From the NCBI GenBank assembly GCA_017477435.1, contig JAFUVV010000004.1:1-62733 (forward strand): a stretch of 62,733 nt of DNA, written 5' to 3'. The notes under the pieces are model-generated. The model was not told where the DNA came from. It saw only the letters and a list, made by a program, of their open reading frames with translations, and searched no databases. Origin of the DNA: Prevotella sp. (GTDB taxonomy: Bacteria; Bacteroidota; Bacteroidia; Bacteroidales; Bacteroidaceae). Of the stretch, positions 42,960-51,480 are shown one piece after another. Each line of letters starts with the position of its first letter. Within the stretch, counting starts at the first letter, position 1. A program made the translations under genes and the position numbers.

Positions 42960-43335
42960 ACTAATTAACGGATTAACGAATTAACGAATTAACGATGACG
43001 AAAGGACGATGACGAATTCTCGCAAATGCAATTTAGAAGTTCTGACCGTTTGAGTTTCCTTGTTAAGGAAACGGCGTAAGCGAAGGATTTTAATTATCCC
43101 CGCATTCTCCAGACTCGCTGACGCTAATAGGAGCGAACAAGTTCGAGCGATAGCCGCCCCTTATCAAGGGGCTCTAAATGCCCCGCGGGGAGGTCATAGA
43201 ACTTTAATTGCATCAAGAGAATCAGCGACAGCTAAAGGACGATGACGAAGGGACGATGACGAGGACGAAAGATTTTTAACTCCATAACTCCAAATCATAC
43301 GTCATAACTCCATAACTCCTTAACTCCATAACTCC
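42960..43335. repeat. Repeat mosaic between the zinc-ribbon and coiled-coil genes
   Basis: No gene in 384 bp. From left to right: AACGAATT/GACGATG microsatellite (42960-43015); GAATTCTCGCAA (43014-43025); the perfect hairpin GTTTCCTT-GTT-AAGGAAAC (about 43053-43071); CCCCTT/AAGGGG; CCCCGCGGGG (43181-43190); AAGAGAATCAGCGACAGCTA (from 43215); GACGATG microsatellite; and TAACTCCA/TAACTCCT words (43275-43335). The segment 43181-43235 is closely matched by the complement of 55892-55946 inside the U32 coding sequence. Confidence 0.75.
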
Positions 43336-43339
43336 AAAT

Positions 43340-43873
43340 TTACTCAAACTGCACTTGTGCTTTTACTGTCGTGCGCCAGACGCCATCTTCGAAGACGGCG
43401 GAGCCTGGCATGTGGACGACAACGTGGCGGGGCTGGATGTTCACTTGTCCGATTATCTTGCACACGGGTTTTACGAACTGGGAGATGCTTATCGTTGCCG
43501 TGGCGAGTGCATCAGGGGTGTTGAGCAGCCGGAAGGTGCCGTTGATGCCGTCGTCGGTGGTGAGGAGGTACACGCTGCTGCCTACTCGCTCCTCGGGGGT
43601 GTATTCTGTGAACACGCCGTCGATGGTGGGGGCGGAGAGATAGAGCTGCTTTGGCCACGACTCGGGCTCTGGCTGTGGTGGGGCGACGGGCTGTGGCGTC
43701 TCGACAACAGCGGCGGCGGGCACCGACTTGAGCTGCTCTTCGAGCTCGGCAACGCGGGCCTCGAGGGCGGCAAGGCGGGCTTCGAGGGCTTGGATGGCAA
43801 GGCGGGCTTCGGTGTCTTCAAATGGCACTGACGGCTCGGGCTCTTGCTCTGTGAAGTTTCCGAATAGTTTCAT
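43340..43873 (-). CDS. Coiled-coil protein downstream of the actin-like gene
   Basis: 177 residues from ATG 43873 (an ATG 14 codons earlier overlaps the previous gene). Acidic N-terminus, then a clear heptad coiled coil, RLAIQALEARLAALEARVAELEEQL (about 26-50), a Pro-rich linker (VETPQPVAPPQPEPESWPK) and a C-terminal beta domain of about 100 residues (QLYLSAPTIDGVFTEYTPEERVGSSVYLLTTDDGINGTFRLL; QPRHVVVHMPGSAVFEDGVWRTTVKAQVQFE). No known domain recognised. It starts 28 bp after the actin-like stop on the same strand, so it is very probably the last gene of that operon and perhaps a regulator or adaptor of the actin-like protein. Confidence 0.7.
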   Translation of the reverse strand: MKLFGNFTEQEPEPSVPFEDTEARLAIQALEARLAALEARVAELEEQLKSVPAAAVVETPQPVAPPQPEPESWPKQLYLSAPTIDGVFTEYTPEERVGSSVYLLTTDDGINGTFRLLNTPDALATATISISQFVKPVCKIIGQVNIQPRHVVVHMPGSAVFEDGVWRTTVKAQVQFE

Positions 43874-43901
43874 AGAATGGGATGGTTTAGGGGGATTTGT
43901 A

Positions 43902-46900
43902 TCATAGCAGTCCAAGTTCTTCTATCAGGTTGTCGCGGATGCTTCCGATGATGGGATAGAAGAACACGGCATCTTCGACGACATCTGCTTCGTTCTTGTC
44001 TTCGGCATTGCGGTTCATGTAGCTCCAGCCGTTGACAAGATGGTGCTCGAGGTCTTTTCCTACGAGTTCGCGGAACATCTGCAGCGACTTGCTGTCGACG
44101 AGGAAGCGGTCGGTCACACGGAGGTCGGTGCACAGGGTGAGGAAGAAGTCGTTATACTTCTCTACTTCACCAATGATGGCATGTCGCACTTCGGCATTGT
44201 CCATGTCGGCATAGGTGATTCGCTCGCGGTCGATGGCTGAATAGACATATTTCATCGGCATGTCGATATCGTCGATGAGACGGTTTAGCTGTTCAACGTT
44301 GTCGCAGCCCTGACGGTCGCGCACCTGCATCAGTGCTCCGCGACAGGTGATTTGTTTGGGTTCGCGACGTTCCATCACTACCGAGAATCCGTCGCTGCCA
44401 TACTTCTTTCCATAGACATTCTCGAAGATGTAGGCGGTGAGCAGATCGAGGTCGCGCTGGCTTCCCACGATGTCGAGCACTTTGCTTCCGGTGCCGCTGA
44501 ACATCACGCTGCGTGGCATGTCGAGGCCGCGATGGTGCATCATACGGGCTACGTAGTAGATGAGGGCGGAATAGAAATAGACGAATACTATCTTGAGCCG
44601 GCTGTCTTCTCCGAGTCGCATGTCGTAGGAGAAGACGTCGTTGCCGCCGACGGCCTTGTTGCCGATGATGGAGAAGAGGAACGCGTTGATGTCTTCGCTC
44701 TTGCGTTTCGACGTGATGTCTTCCATTATTCCGTTGAGCTCTCCATAGCGATCGTCGTCGGTATCGAACAGACGGCGGAAGTAGTCTACGTATTTCTTCA
44801 CCATCGGGTTGCTGTCGCCTTGCGGCACTTCTGAATATCCGTCGCCGAAGAGAACGTTGGCTGCGAAGCGGAAGGAGGTGAGCAGGGATGGCTGTGAGGC
44901 GTTGCTCTCGAAGACGACCACGTCGCTCGACCCGCCGCCGATATCGATATTTGCTACTGTCGATGCTCCTCCACGGAACTTACTCGACGAGCGGTAGAAA
45001 TAGTATGGTGCTACGCTCTCGGGCATGGCGATGAGGTTGCTGCTGTCGGTGCTGATGCCGAACACTTCGCTCACTGTCTTTGCCCACATTTGTCCGAGCT
45101 TATTGATGTTGCCCACTTTCATGGCGAGTGGATAGAACCACACGATGCGTGTCTTCGACAGGTCGCCGTTGGAGAGAAGCACTTTTGTGCGCATGAGCAT
45201 GGCGAGTTCGGTCAGATAGGCTTTCACCCGCTTGCTTGTTGCGGGCTCCACCGACCATTTCAGGTTGGCAACAATCCTATTTCCGTATCCCACGCTTTCT
45301 TTTTCGTATATGAACGGCAGGCATGCGTCGGCAAGTGCCACGATGCGGTCGGCATTCTCGGCGTCGAGCCTCACGCTCTCGGAGAGGACGGTGCGCTGTG
45401 GGAAGCCGTAATCGCCGCCTATGGCTTTGGGAAGGAATTCCTGCTTCATTATCACATCGTAGAGTATGCTCTCTCCATTATACGACGTTGCGACCAGTCG
45501 CTGTGCAGCCACTGAGTCGATGGCCAGCGGGGCTGGTATCTCTCCCTCGTGCATGGCTTCCACATGGGTGTTTGTGGTGCCAAAGTCTACGGCGAAGGTG
45601 TATGCTTCGTGGCCTGCCACATAGTCGCTCCACCGCGGGCACAGCAGTCCTGTCGCTGCGACGGTTTCGCGCTCGGTGAGCAGCGTCACTCCGATATATT
45701 CGAAGTTGCCGTCGACACTGTAGTATGCCGACCCTACTCGCTTCTCTGCCTTCAGGCTACGCTCGCGGCACGTCGTCAGTTTGTCGTCGAGTGGTCGGCC
45801 GTCGTTATCGAAGAAGGCGAGCTGCATGCGGTAGCCTTCGAGCATTCCGAGGGCGCGGTCGACAAGTTGTACTCTGTACTGCCCTGGCGTCGGTGTCTTC
45901 ACAAACGGGAACACGCTGACGGCGAAGGGCACGGTCACGATCTTCCCGCTGTCGTTCATGCGGTCGTAGCTGAGGTCGACGCCGCTGGCCGTGGTGTACT
46001 GCCGCTGCAGGGTGATGTAGTGTCCTTGCTTCTGCACAGGAATGCGCAGCGTTGCGGTCACGGTCTCCGTAGAGCCGCTCTTGCTGGCTGTCAGTTCGAA
46101 GCGCGGCCGTCCGCATGTCGTCCCCCACAGGTCTTTCACGCTGAAATACCTGAAGAACAGCGGTGAAAGCGGCAGCAGATAGTCGCCACCTTGTCGCGTG
46201 ACTCGCATCTCGTGTATGCCTCCGTCGAAGAAGCAGTCGGCATTGAGTGGATAGTCGAGCCTTATGATGACTGGCTGGAAGAAGTCGTCGGCCGTGAGCC
46301 AGGGGTATCGATGCGTTGTTGCCGGCAGTACGCGCTCCTCGGGAGCCACGGCTGTCATGGCGGGGGTGATGCGGATAGTGTCGTCCCAGGGGCGGGTGAT
46401 ATATCTCATCGGATCGCCCTGGGGGGCATTCAGGTTGTTCTGCAGGACCAGAGGCAGGCGTTCTTCTCCCATGTTCTTCGTGGGTACTATCACGAAGTCG
46501 CTCTCTCCTATTGCTGTCTCCACGTCGCCGTGTCGTGCTTCATAGAGCGGCACTCCGAGCACCTGCACGCCACCGTCGATTCTGTCGAAGTTGCTCTCCA
46601 CATAGGTCTTGGCCCGTCCGGTGCTCTCGAGGTCGAGTGCGGCGGGGTTGCCTATCTCGCTGAGTATCTCCTGCCGGAGTTCCGTCGGCAGCAGGGGTAA
46701 TGCTGCAACGAGGTAGCTGTTCACCTCGGCACACCGCCGCTTCAGCTCGGGATAGGCTGTGAAGAGGGCATAAACGTATTTCACGAAATTAGGTTCTCTT
46801 TCCGTCAGCTGGCGTATCTGGTCGAAGAGGCGCACGTTCTGCTCTACGTGGACAGCATACTTTCCTCTCCTTGCATTAGGCGATGCCATGAACAGCGTCA

Positions 46901-47381
46901 CGGGGGATGTAGATCCTACCACGTCGCCGTCGATGACGAGGAAGAACAGCTTGTCCATCATGTCGAAGTTGAAAGCTTCCCTGTCTTGCTCAAGGTACAT
47001 CTCCATTGTCTCGCCGAGCAGCCGGTGGGCAGTGCTGTCGCCGAGCATGGCGGGCTGCACCGCGCGGTCCCACGTCACCATTCTCATTCTCTCTGCCATC
47101 TCGCTATAGCCGAAGAAGAGCTGCGCCACGTCGAGCGCTCCCGACACCAGTTGCTCGTCCATCGCCTCTCCGCGGAGGTCGCTATGGTCGGCAAGGCGGC
47201 GAAAGGCATTCTTCACCAGGTCCATCTGTGCAAACGGCGACGGGATAGCCGTGCGGGGCTGTGCCGACAGACCGCCGTTGGGGTCGTCGATCATATTGAT
47301 TTCGTCGGCATTATACTGACCGTCGAGGGTTATCCAGCCCTCGCCGGTGGTCTTCTTGTTGTATGATAGAATCTTGCTCAC
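43902..47381 (-). CDS. Giant actin/Hsp70-fold (ASKHA) protein
   Basis: 1159 residues, GTG start (complement of 47379-47381; no ATG near). Residues 1 to about 585 show no recognised domain and end in beta-rich segments (RFELTASKSGSTETVTATLRIPV). Residues about 590-1100 form an ASKHA ATPase core: phosphate 1 loop TFAVDFGTTNTHVE (about 590), phosphate 2 loop ANIDIGGGSSDVVVFESN (about 812), and adenosine-type motif SVMFSGTGSKVLDIVGSQ (about 964). SrfB-type virulence proteins have similar size and might be relatives; this needs profile comparison. It lies downstream of a tubulin-like and a vWA-like gene in one orientation, with array A copy 5 in between. Probably a nucleotide-dependent switch or filament. 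Confidence 0.75.
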   Translation of the reverse strand: MSKILSYNKKTTGEGWITLDGQYNADEINMIDDPNGGLSAQPRTAIPSPFAQMDLVKNAFRRLADHSDLRGEAMDEQLVSGALDVAQLFFGYSEMAERMRMVTWDRAVQPAMLGDSTAHRLLGETMEMYLEQDREAFNFDMMDKLFFLVIDGDVVGSTSPVTLFMASPNARRGKYAVHVEQNVRLFDQIRQLTEREPNFVKYVYALFTAYPELKRRCAEVNSYLVAALPLLPTELRQEILSEIGNPAALDLESTGRAKTYVESNFDRIDGGVQVLGVPLYEARHGDVETAIGESDFVIVPTKNMGEERLPLVLQNNLNAPQGDPMRYITRPWDDTIRITPAMTAVAPEERVLPATTHRYPWLTADDFFQPVIIRLDYPLNADCFFDGGIHEMRVTRQGGDYLLPLSPLFFRYFSVKDLWGTTCGRPRFELTASKSGSTETVTATLRIPVQKQGHYITLQRQYTTASGVDLSYDRMNDSGKIVTVPFAVSVFPFVKTPTPGQYRVQLVDRALGMLEGYRMQLAFFDNDGRPLDDKLTTCRERSLKAEKRVGSAYYSVDGNFEYIGVTLLTERETVAATGLLCPRWSDYVAGHEAYTFAVDFGTTNTHVEAMHEGEIPAPLAIDSVAAQRLVATSYNGESILYDVIMKQEFLPKAIGGDYGFPQRTVLSESVRLDAENADRIVALADACLPFIYEKESVGYGNRIVANLKWSVEPATSKRVKAYLTELAMLMRTKVLLSNGDLSKTRIVWFYPLAMKVGNINKLGQMWAKTVSEVFGISTDSSNLIAMPESVAPYYFYRSSSKFRGGASTVANIDIGGGSSDVVVFESNASQPSLLTSFRFAANVLFGDGYSEVPQGDSNPMVKKYVDYFRRLFDTDDDRYGELNGIMEDITSKRKSEDINAFLFSIIGNKAVGGNDVFSYDMRLGEDSRLKIVFVYFYSALIYYVARMMHHRGLDMPRSVMFSGTGSKVLDIVGSQRDLDLLTAYIFENVYGKKYGSDGFSVVMERREPKQITCRGALMQVRDRQGCDNVEQLNRLIDDIDMPMKYVYSAIDRERITYADMDNAEVRHAIIGEVEKYNDFFLTLCTDLRVTDRFLVDSKSLQMFRELVGKDLEHHLVNGWSYMNRNAEDKNEADVVEDAVFFYPIIGSIRDNLIEELGLL

Positions 47382-47443
47382 TGGGCAAATGTTTTTATGT
47401 TTCTATATCTTTTTGTCGTTGTCGCTATTTTCTCTCGCCGCCA

Positions 47444-47526
47444 GTACATGGGCTTTGCATTCTCAGTACATGAACGTTGTACTCGGGGTACATGGGCTTT
47501 GTACTGTCAGTACATGGGCTTTGTAC
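47444..47526 (-). repeat. 22-bp periodic quadruple dyad array, family A, copy 5
   Basis: Units start at 47444, 47466, 47488 and 47510: GTACATGGGCTTTGCAT, GTACATGAACGTTGTAC, and GTACATGGGCTTTGTAC twice; reverse orientation, 22 bp apart. It lies between the tubulin-like stop and the GTG of the actin-like gene (62 bp away), so inside a presumed operon. Confidence 0.95.
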
Positions 47527-47573
47527 TGCGGCCGTCGGAATCTGATGCCGCGGCCGAGGAGGCGAGATTATCA

Positions 47574-49118
47574 TCAAACCACACCCACATATTTCTCGTC
47601 GACGAGTCGGTCGAGCGTGTGGAAGAGGAGGTCGAACAGTCGCAGGGCAACGTGGTCGTTGTCGTAGCGGCGGCTGCGGGTGGCCTCCTGAGAGGCACGG
47701 TTGAGAGCCGAGAGAAGCGTGTTGTAGTCAATCGCCGAACGGAAGAGGCTGCTCTTCGGTGCGATGTCGTTGAGACAGTCGGAGAGTTTGGCCGTGTTGA
47801 GATTGAACGGAGCGAAGCTGCGCTGATTGGTCTTCATCTCCTTGAGCCACTGGCGGTAGCCCACGAGGAAGTCGGCAGTGAGGGTGTTGAAGAACGTCGA
47901 CGAGAGAAATGCCTTCGTGATCTGCGGGCGGTCGACGGTGTAGCCGCGGCCGATGTCGTCGCGAAGCTGGTGGGTGATATACATGTAGGCGAGATGGAAC
48001 TTCGCCATGTTGCGGTTCACGAGCTGCCGCGTGGGAAGGCCGAAGTCTTTGAGGCTGAGCACTGTCTTGTCGGCAGCAAGGCCATATTCCTTGTATATCG
48101 GATTGACAGCATTGCCGTCGACGGTGCGCAACTGATCGTCGGGCACCTGAAGGAAATCGAGAATCGAGAGAGCACCGACGTACTCCACGAGATGGGCATC
48201 GTTGCGCTGGCCGCCACCTCCAGGGTCGTTGAAGTATGGATTGCTGGCCACTTCGTCGCCGAGGTAGTAGCAGGCATTGACTTTAGAAAGGGGCAGGTCG
48301 CGTGCATCGTGGCGCAGACCGGTGAGATTGTCGTGATAATAGTAGAGGGCCGACTTGGTCTTCGAAATAAAGTCGGCACGCGAGATGGGCGAGTTGTCGT
48401 CGTGCTGGATGTTGAAGTACGGCAGCACGGTGAGCGCTCCGATGCGGGCATTGCGCAGGTCGCCACGGTTGTTGATGGCACTGTTGACGGCTGCGTTGCG
48501 TATGTTCTTCACTATTATGGGATAGCCGGCGGCTCCCGTTCCGCCGAAGATGGAACTGACGACGAAGATGCGGTCGTCTTTACGGAACACATTGGCAAAC
48601 TGGCGAAACTCCTCTGAGTCTTTCAGCTGATTGAGGGCAACGCTCCCGATGTTGGGACTGCCCACAAAACCGATGTCCATCTTCGTGTCGAGCTGATAGT
48701 CGGCAAACATCATCGAACAGAGGGCTTGGTTGCCGCTGTCGAGGGTGGAATAGTCGATAAGCTCGGAGAACTTCTTCGACTCCACTCCCGCCATGCTCAT
48801 GACGAAGTTGTCGGGAAGCATATTGCTGTCGGGAACGATGTCGCCGAGGGTTGAGAGCTTGGCTGCGAAGAATCCGTCGGGCACATCGACGGCATCGCCA
48901 TAGAGCTGACGACGCAGCTGTCGATACCAGCGCATCATGTTCTCTGTGCGCTTGAGGTCTTGATTAGCCTTGTGGGGATCGACTACGATGGGAACTACTT
49001 CGACGGGAACAGAACGTCCGTCGGCAGTCTTCGGACGTATGCCGGAGGCGAGCTGCATAATGAGAGGGCGCATCACACGCGACCCTGTGCCGCCTACTAA
49101 GAAAAGGAATAGTCGCAT
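47574..49118 (-). CDS. Tubulin/FtsZ-like GTPase-fold protein
   Basis: 514 residues. It opens MRLFLFLVGGTGSRVMRPLIMQLA, a Rossmann strand and glycine loop of the tubulin type, and carries the tubulin signature-like loop FVVSSIFGGTGAAGYPIIVKNIRNAA (about 185-210; FGGTGAAG for GGGTGSG). NIQHDDNSPISRADFISKTKSALYYYHDNLTG lies where the T7/synergy region is expected. The C-terminal 200 residues are helical. It fits the tubulin-like Pfam family (Tubulin_2) found outside cell-division FtsZ; canonical FtsZ is about 380 residues with a different body. Such proteins have been described next to vWA-domain genes in predicted membrane-remodelling systems, as here. GTP binding is inferred only. Confidence 0.75.
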   Translation of the reverse strand: MRLFLFLVGGTGSRVMRPLIMQLASGIRPKTADGRSVPVEVVPIVVDPHKANQDLKRTENMMRWYRQLRRQLYGDAVDVPDGFFAAKLSTLGDIVPDSNMLPDNFVMSMAGVESKKFSELIDYSTLDSGNQALCSMMFADYQLDTKMDIGFVGSPNIGSVALNQLKDSEEFRQFANVFRKDDRIFVVSSIFGGTGAAGYPIIVKNIRNAAVNSAINNRGDLRNARIGALTVLPYFNIQHDDNSPISRADFISKTKSALYYYHDNLTGLRHDARDLPLSKVNACYYLGDEVASNPYFNDPGGGGQRNDAHLVEYVGALSILDFLQVPDDQLRTVDGNAVNPIYKEYGLAADKTVLSLKDFGLPTRQLVNRNMAKFHLAYMYITHQLRDDIGRGYTVDRPQITKAFLSSTFFNTLTADFLVGYRQWLKEMKTNQRSFAPFNLNTAKLSDCLNDIAPKSSLFRSAIDYNTLLSALNRASQEATRSRRYDNDHVALRLFDLLFHTLDRLVDEKYVGVV

Positions 49119-49192
49119 ATGTGACAGATTAACGAATTAACATATTAACGGATTAACGAGAAACTCTACACTCTACACTATCCACTCTCCAC

Positions 49193-49639
49193 TTACTCCG
49201 GAATCGGAGTGTGGCGGCAGTTAGACGACCACCAACGGACAGAGAAGGAGACAATCGTGAAAAGGACAAACTCAATGAGCGAGTTGACGAGGGAGAATAT
49301 TGTCAGCTGGGTGCTGAAGTCGATGTTATCCTCTATGAACACTCTGTTGCAGCTCATCCATGCCGCTACCGATGCTGCGGCAGAAGCAATGATGGCAATG
49401 AGCAGCCAGTGATACCACCGCGAGAAGAGGACCGAATTGACGACATAATAGAAGAGTCCTGCCAATGCCCAGGCAACGACAACATCGATTATGGCGACGA
49501 CGATGTAGAGACTCTGGTTGTACATCTCGTTGGAGAATTCACGCTCATAGTAGATACTCTCCATCACCACGGCGGAGAAGACCAAGAACAGCACCGAAAT
49601 CACGATGCCAAGAAAAAGCAGTATGAAATTCTTTCTCAT
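49193..49639 (-). CDS. Small four-helix integral membrane protein
   Basis: 148 residues, about four membrane helices: FILLFLGIVISVLFLVFSAVV (5-25), LYIVVAIIDVVVAWALAGLFYYVV (44-67), WLLIAIIASAAASVAAWMS (78-96) and FSLVNSLIEFVLFTIVSFSVRWW (115-137). No recognised family. It lies between the vWA-like lipoprotein gene (50 bp) and the tubulin-like gene (74 bp), all on the minus strand, so it is probably the membrane component of that set. Confidence 0.7.
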   Translation of the reverse strand: MRKNFILLFLGIVISVLFLVFSAVVMESIYYEREFSNEMYNQSLYIVVAIIDVVVAWALAGLFYYVVNSVLFSRWYHWLLIAIIASAAASVAAWMSCNRVFIEDNIDFSTQLTIFSLVNSLIEFVLFTIVSFSVRWWSSNCRHTPIPE

Positions 49640-49689
49640 AAGTAAACTATGAATTCTTATTTATGAATTTTGCATTATGAATTATCACT

Positions 49690-51213
49690 TCACTTGTTTA
49701 TCTCTATTTCCAACTCGAAATAATGCGGCTGCTGTCCTGAATACCGACGATAGCTGTCGTAGATGCCCTGCATGAGATACTTTATGCCGAAGGTGGACTG
49801 ACTGAAATCATCGGCAAGTACGTCGCGGTCGTCATCGGTCGACGTCGCATCAACCCAGTGGGGAAGACGGTTTAAGAGACTTATTTCAACATCTTGATGC
49901 GAGCGTAGCTCAGTGGCACGGAGAATGAAGAGGTGGGTGGCAGTCTTCAGGTATTTCTTCTCTGCCGGAGTGATATCTTTCTTGTCTATCGGCCGGATAT
50001 CGACAATCTCAATCTTGCCGTCGGAGTCTACTTCATAGTTAGCCTTGTCGGTGAGATAGTCGCTGTCGATGAACATACCGCTGAGGTCGACGGCCAGCGA
50101 CAGCTGCAGGTCGCCACTGTTGCGGTCGGGGCTGGCATCTTCAATGCTGGTGATGCGGTCGGCTTGCCCTCGCCTGGGCTGGAAACGACCACGGATGTCG
50201 CTGCCGGCAAGGAGAAGGGAATAATATGGGGAATAGACATCATTGGCTGAGAAGAGATACATACTCTCATATCCACGCAGCTCGGTCAACTGACAGAAAG
50301 CTGAATAGCCCGCGTCGTGCGGCAGGCGGCTCATTGTGTCGTTGTCGCCGACAATGACAATATAGTACGGCCGCTGACCTTTATAGTTGACACTGCCCGA
50401 CTGGGTATATGGATAATATTTCCCGCTATACATCCCCGACATCTTCACCACAAGCATGCTCTTGTCCTTCACCTGCTGCTTGAATACCGCCTGTGTCATT
50501 CCCTTGGCATCGGCGAATATCTTCTGGGCGTTGGTTCCTTCCATCTCTCGGGTGGAATATATCATGTCGGTGACAAGGATACTAAGCTCGTTTTTCCTCG
50601 TTGTGCGGAGTATATTATCGAATATCGCCGCAAAATCGGTATAGTTCGCATTGCCTATACCACGTGTCGACTCGAAGATATTGCGGTCGGCCACAAACTG
50701 CTTCACTCCCTGCGGATAGGGATAGATGCTATCGTTCACCACGAAGACGGCACCATCGTCGCCAGGCAGATTGTTGAGCATGCTCACTATTGCTGCCTTG
50801 AAAGCTCCGTCGCCGTCGGCAGTATCGTAGGGCGTCATCGAACCGGAACGCTCCAGATAGAACTTTACGGCGAGGGCACCGCCGCCGTTCATCCCGTCGA
50901 ACCGGATATCGACAGACGGACGACGATCATCGAAATACTCCGAGATGTAATCCTCCAACTTGTCATAGTCTATCTGCCCGTCGGTATAGAACTCTCCGAA
51001 GTGAGCCTTATGCTCATCGAGATAGCCGGCAATCTTGCCCCAGTCATCGCTGTCGATAGTGGCATCGTCGGCAGCAAGTGAGACAAGCATACGGTTGAAC
51101 TCACGCCGATCCCTGTCGCCGCACGATGCAGCAACAACGACAAGAAGCCCCGACAGAAGCAGGGCAAAGCCATAGCGAACAGGTGTCAACACTCTATTCC
51201 CAAAATATTTCAT
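49690..51213 (-). CDS. vWA-like lipoprotein
   Basis: 507 residues from the ATG at 51213 (a GTG precedes it directly; GAGGTG upstream fits a ribosome site better for the ATG). Lipoprotein signal: FALLLSGLLVVVAASCGDRD (Cys about 31). An alpha/beta domain starts at about 115 with LAVKFYLERSGSMTPYD, a MIDAS-like motif in which the usual first Asp of DxSxS is Glu. Then DDGAVFVVNDSIYPYPQGVKQFV, TDFAAIFDNILRTTRKNELSILVTDMIYSTRE (the Thr- and Asp-bearing loops of vWA) and YYIVIVGDNDTMSRL. The C-terminal half is beta-rich. First gene of the minus-strand set, with a consensus promoter. Metal binding is not certain because of the Glu. Confidence 0.75.
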   Translation of the reverse strand: MKYFGNRVLTPVRYGFALLLSGLLVVVAASCGDRDRREFNRMLVSLAADDATIDSDDWGKIAGYLDEHKAHFGEFYTDGQIDYDKLEDYISEYFDDRRPSVDIRFDGMNGGGALAVKFYLERSGSMTPYDTADGDGAFKAAIVSMLNNLPGDDGAVFVVNDSIYPYPQGVKQFVADRNIFESTRGIGNANYTDFAAIFDNILRTTRKNELSILVTDMIYSTREMEGTNAQKIFADAKGMTQAVFKQQVKDKSMLVVKMSGMYSGKYYPYTQSGSVNYKGQRPYYIVIVGDNDTMSRLPHDAGYSAFCQLTELRGYESMYLFSANDVYSPYYSLLLAGSDIRGRFQPRRGQADRITSIEDASPDRNSGDLQLSLAVDLSGMFIDSDYLTDKANYEVDSDGKIEIVDIRPIDKKDITPAEKKYLKTATHLFILRATELRSHQDVEISLLNRLPHWVDATSTDDDRDVLADDFSQSTFGIKYLMQGIYDSYRRYSGQQPHYFELEIEINK

Positions 51214-51241
51214 CACCTCTTACATTTTATATTATAATCTG

Positions 51242-51272
51242 CAAAGATAGTGCAAGTTGAGTGTAAAACAAA
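51242..51272 (-). promoter_or_regulatory. Promoter of the vWA/tubulin/actin-like operon
   Basis: TTTG (complement of 51269-51272), 19-bp spacer, TATCTTTG (complement of 51242-51249). The predicted start is about 22 nt before the ATG at 51213. Confidence 0.8.
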
Positions 51273-51421
51273 AGAATTTATTCTTTTTTTTACCGAAACG
51301 CAGCCTGTCTTCTTCTGCCAAGGGCAGGAAAAGATAGTGCAAGCCAGAGCGGAGAGCAAAAGAAACAACAAATCCTTAATTCGTTTTTTCCACTTTGTGC
51401 CGTTTTTCATAATAAATTAGG

Positions 51422-51453
51422 ATTGCATGCCCACCTTATTTTGACTAACTTTG
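51422..51453 (+). promoter_or_regulatory. Promoter of the TonB-dependent receptor gene
   Basis: ATTG (51422-51425), 20-bp spacer, TAACTTTG (51446-51453). The box overlaps the upstream in-frame start at 51451, so translation must begin at the ATG at 51481. Confidence 0.7.
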
Positions 51454-51480
51454 CAGCCGGAAATAACAGATACAGAAATA

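Noticed and set aside
47397-48617. 406-codon plus-strand frame opposite the tubulin-like gene
   Set aside because: It starts within repeat array copy 5 and runs antisense to a gene with a recognisable fold; a shadow.
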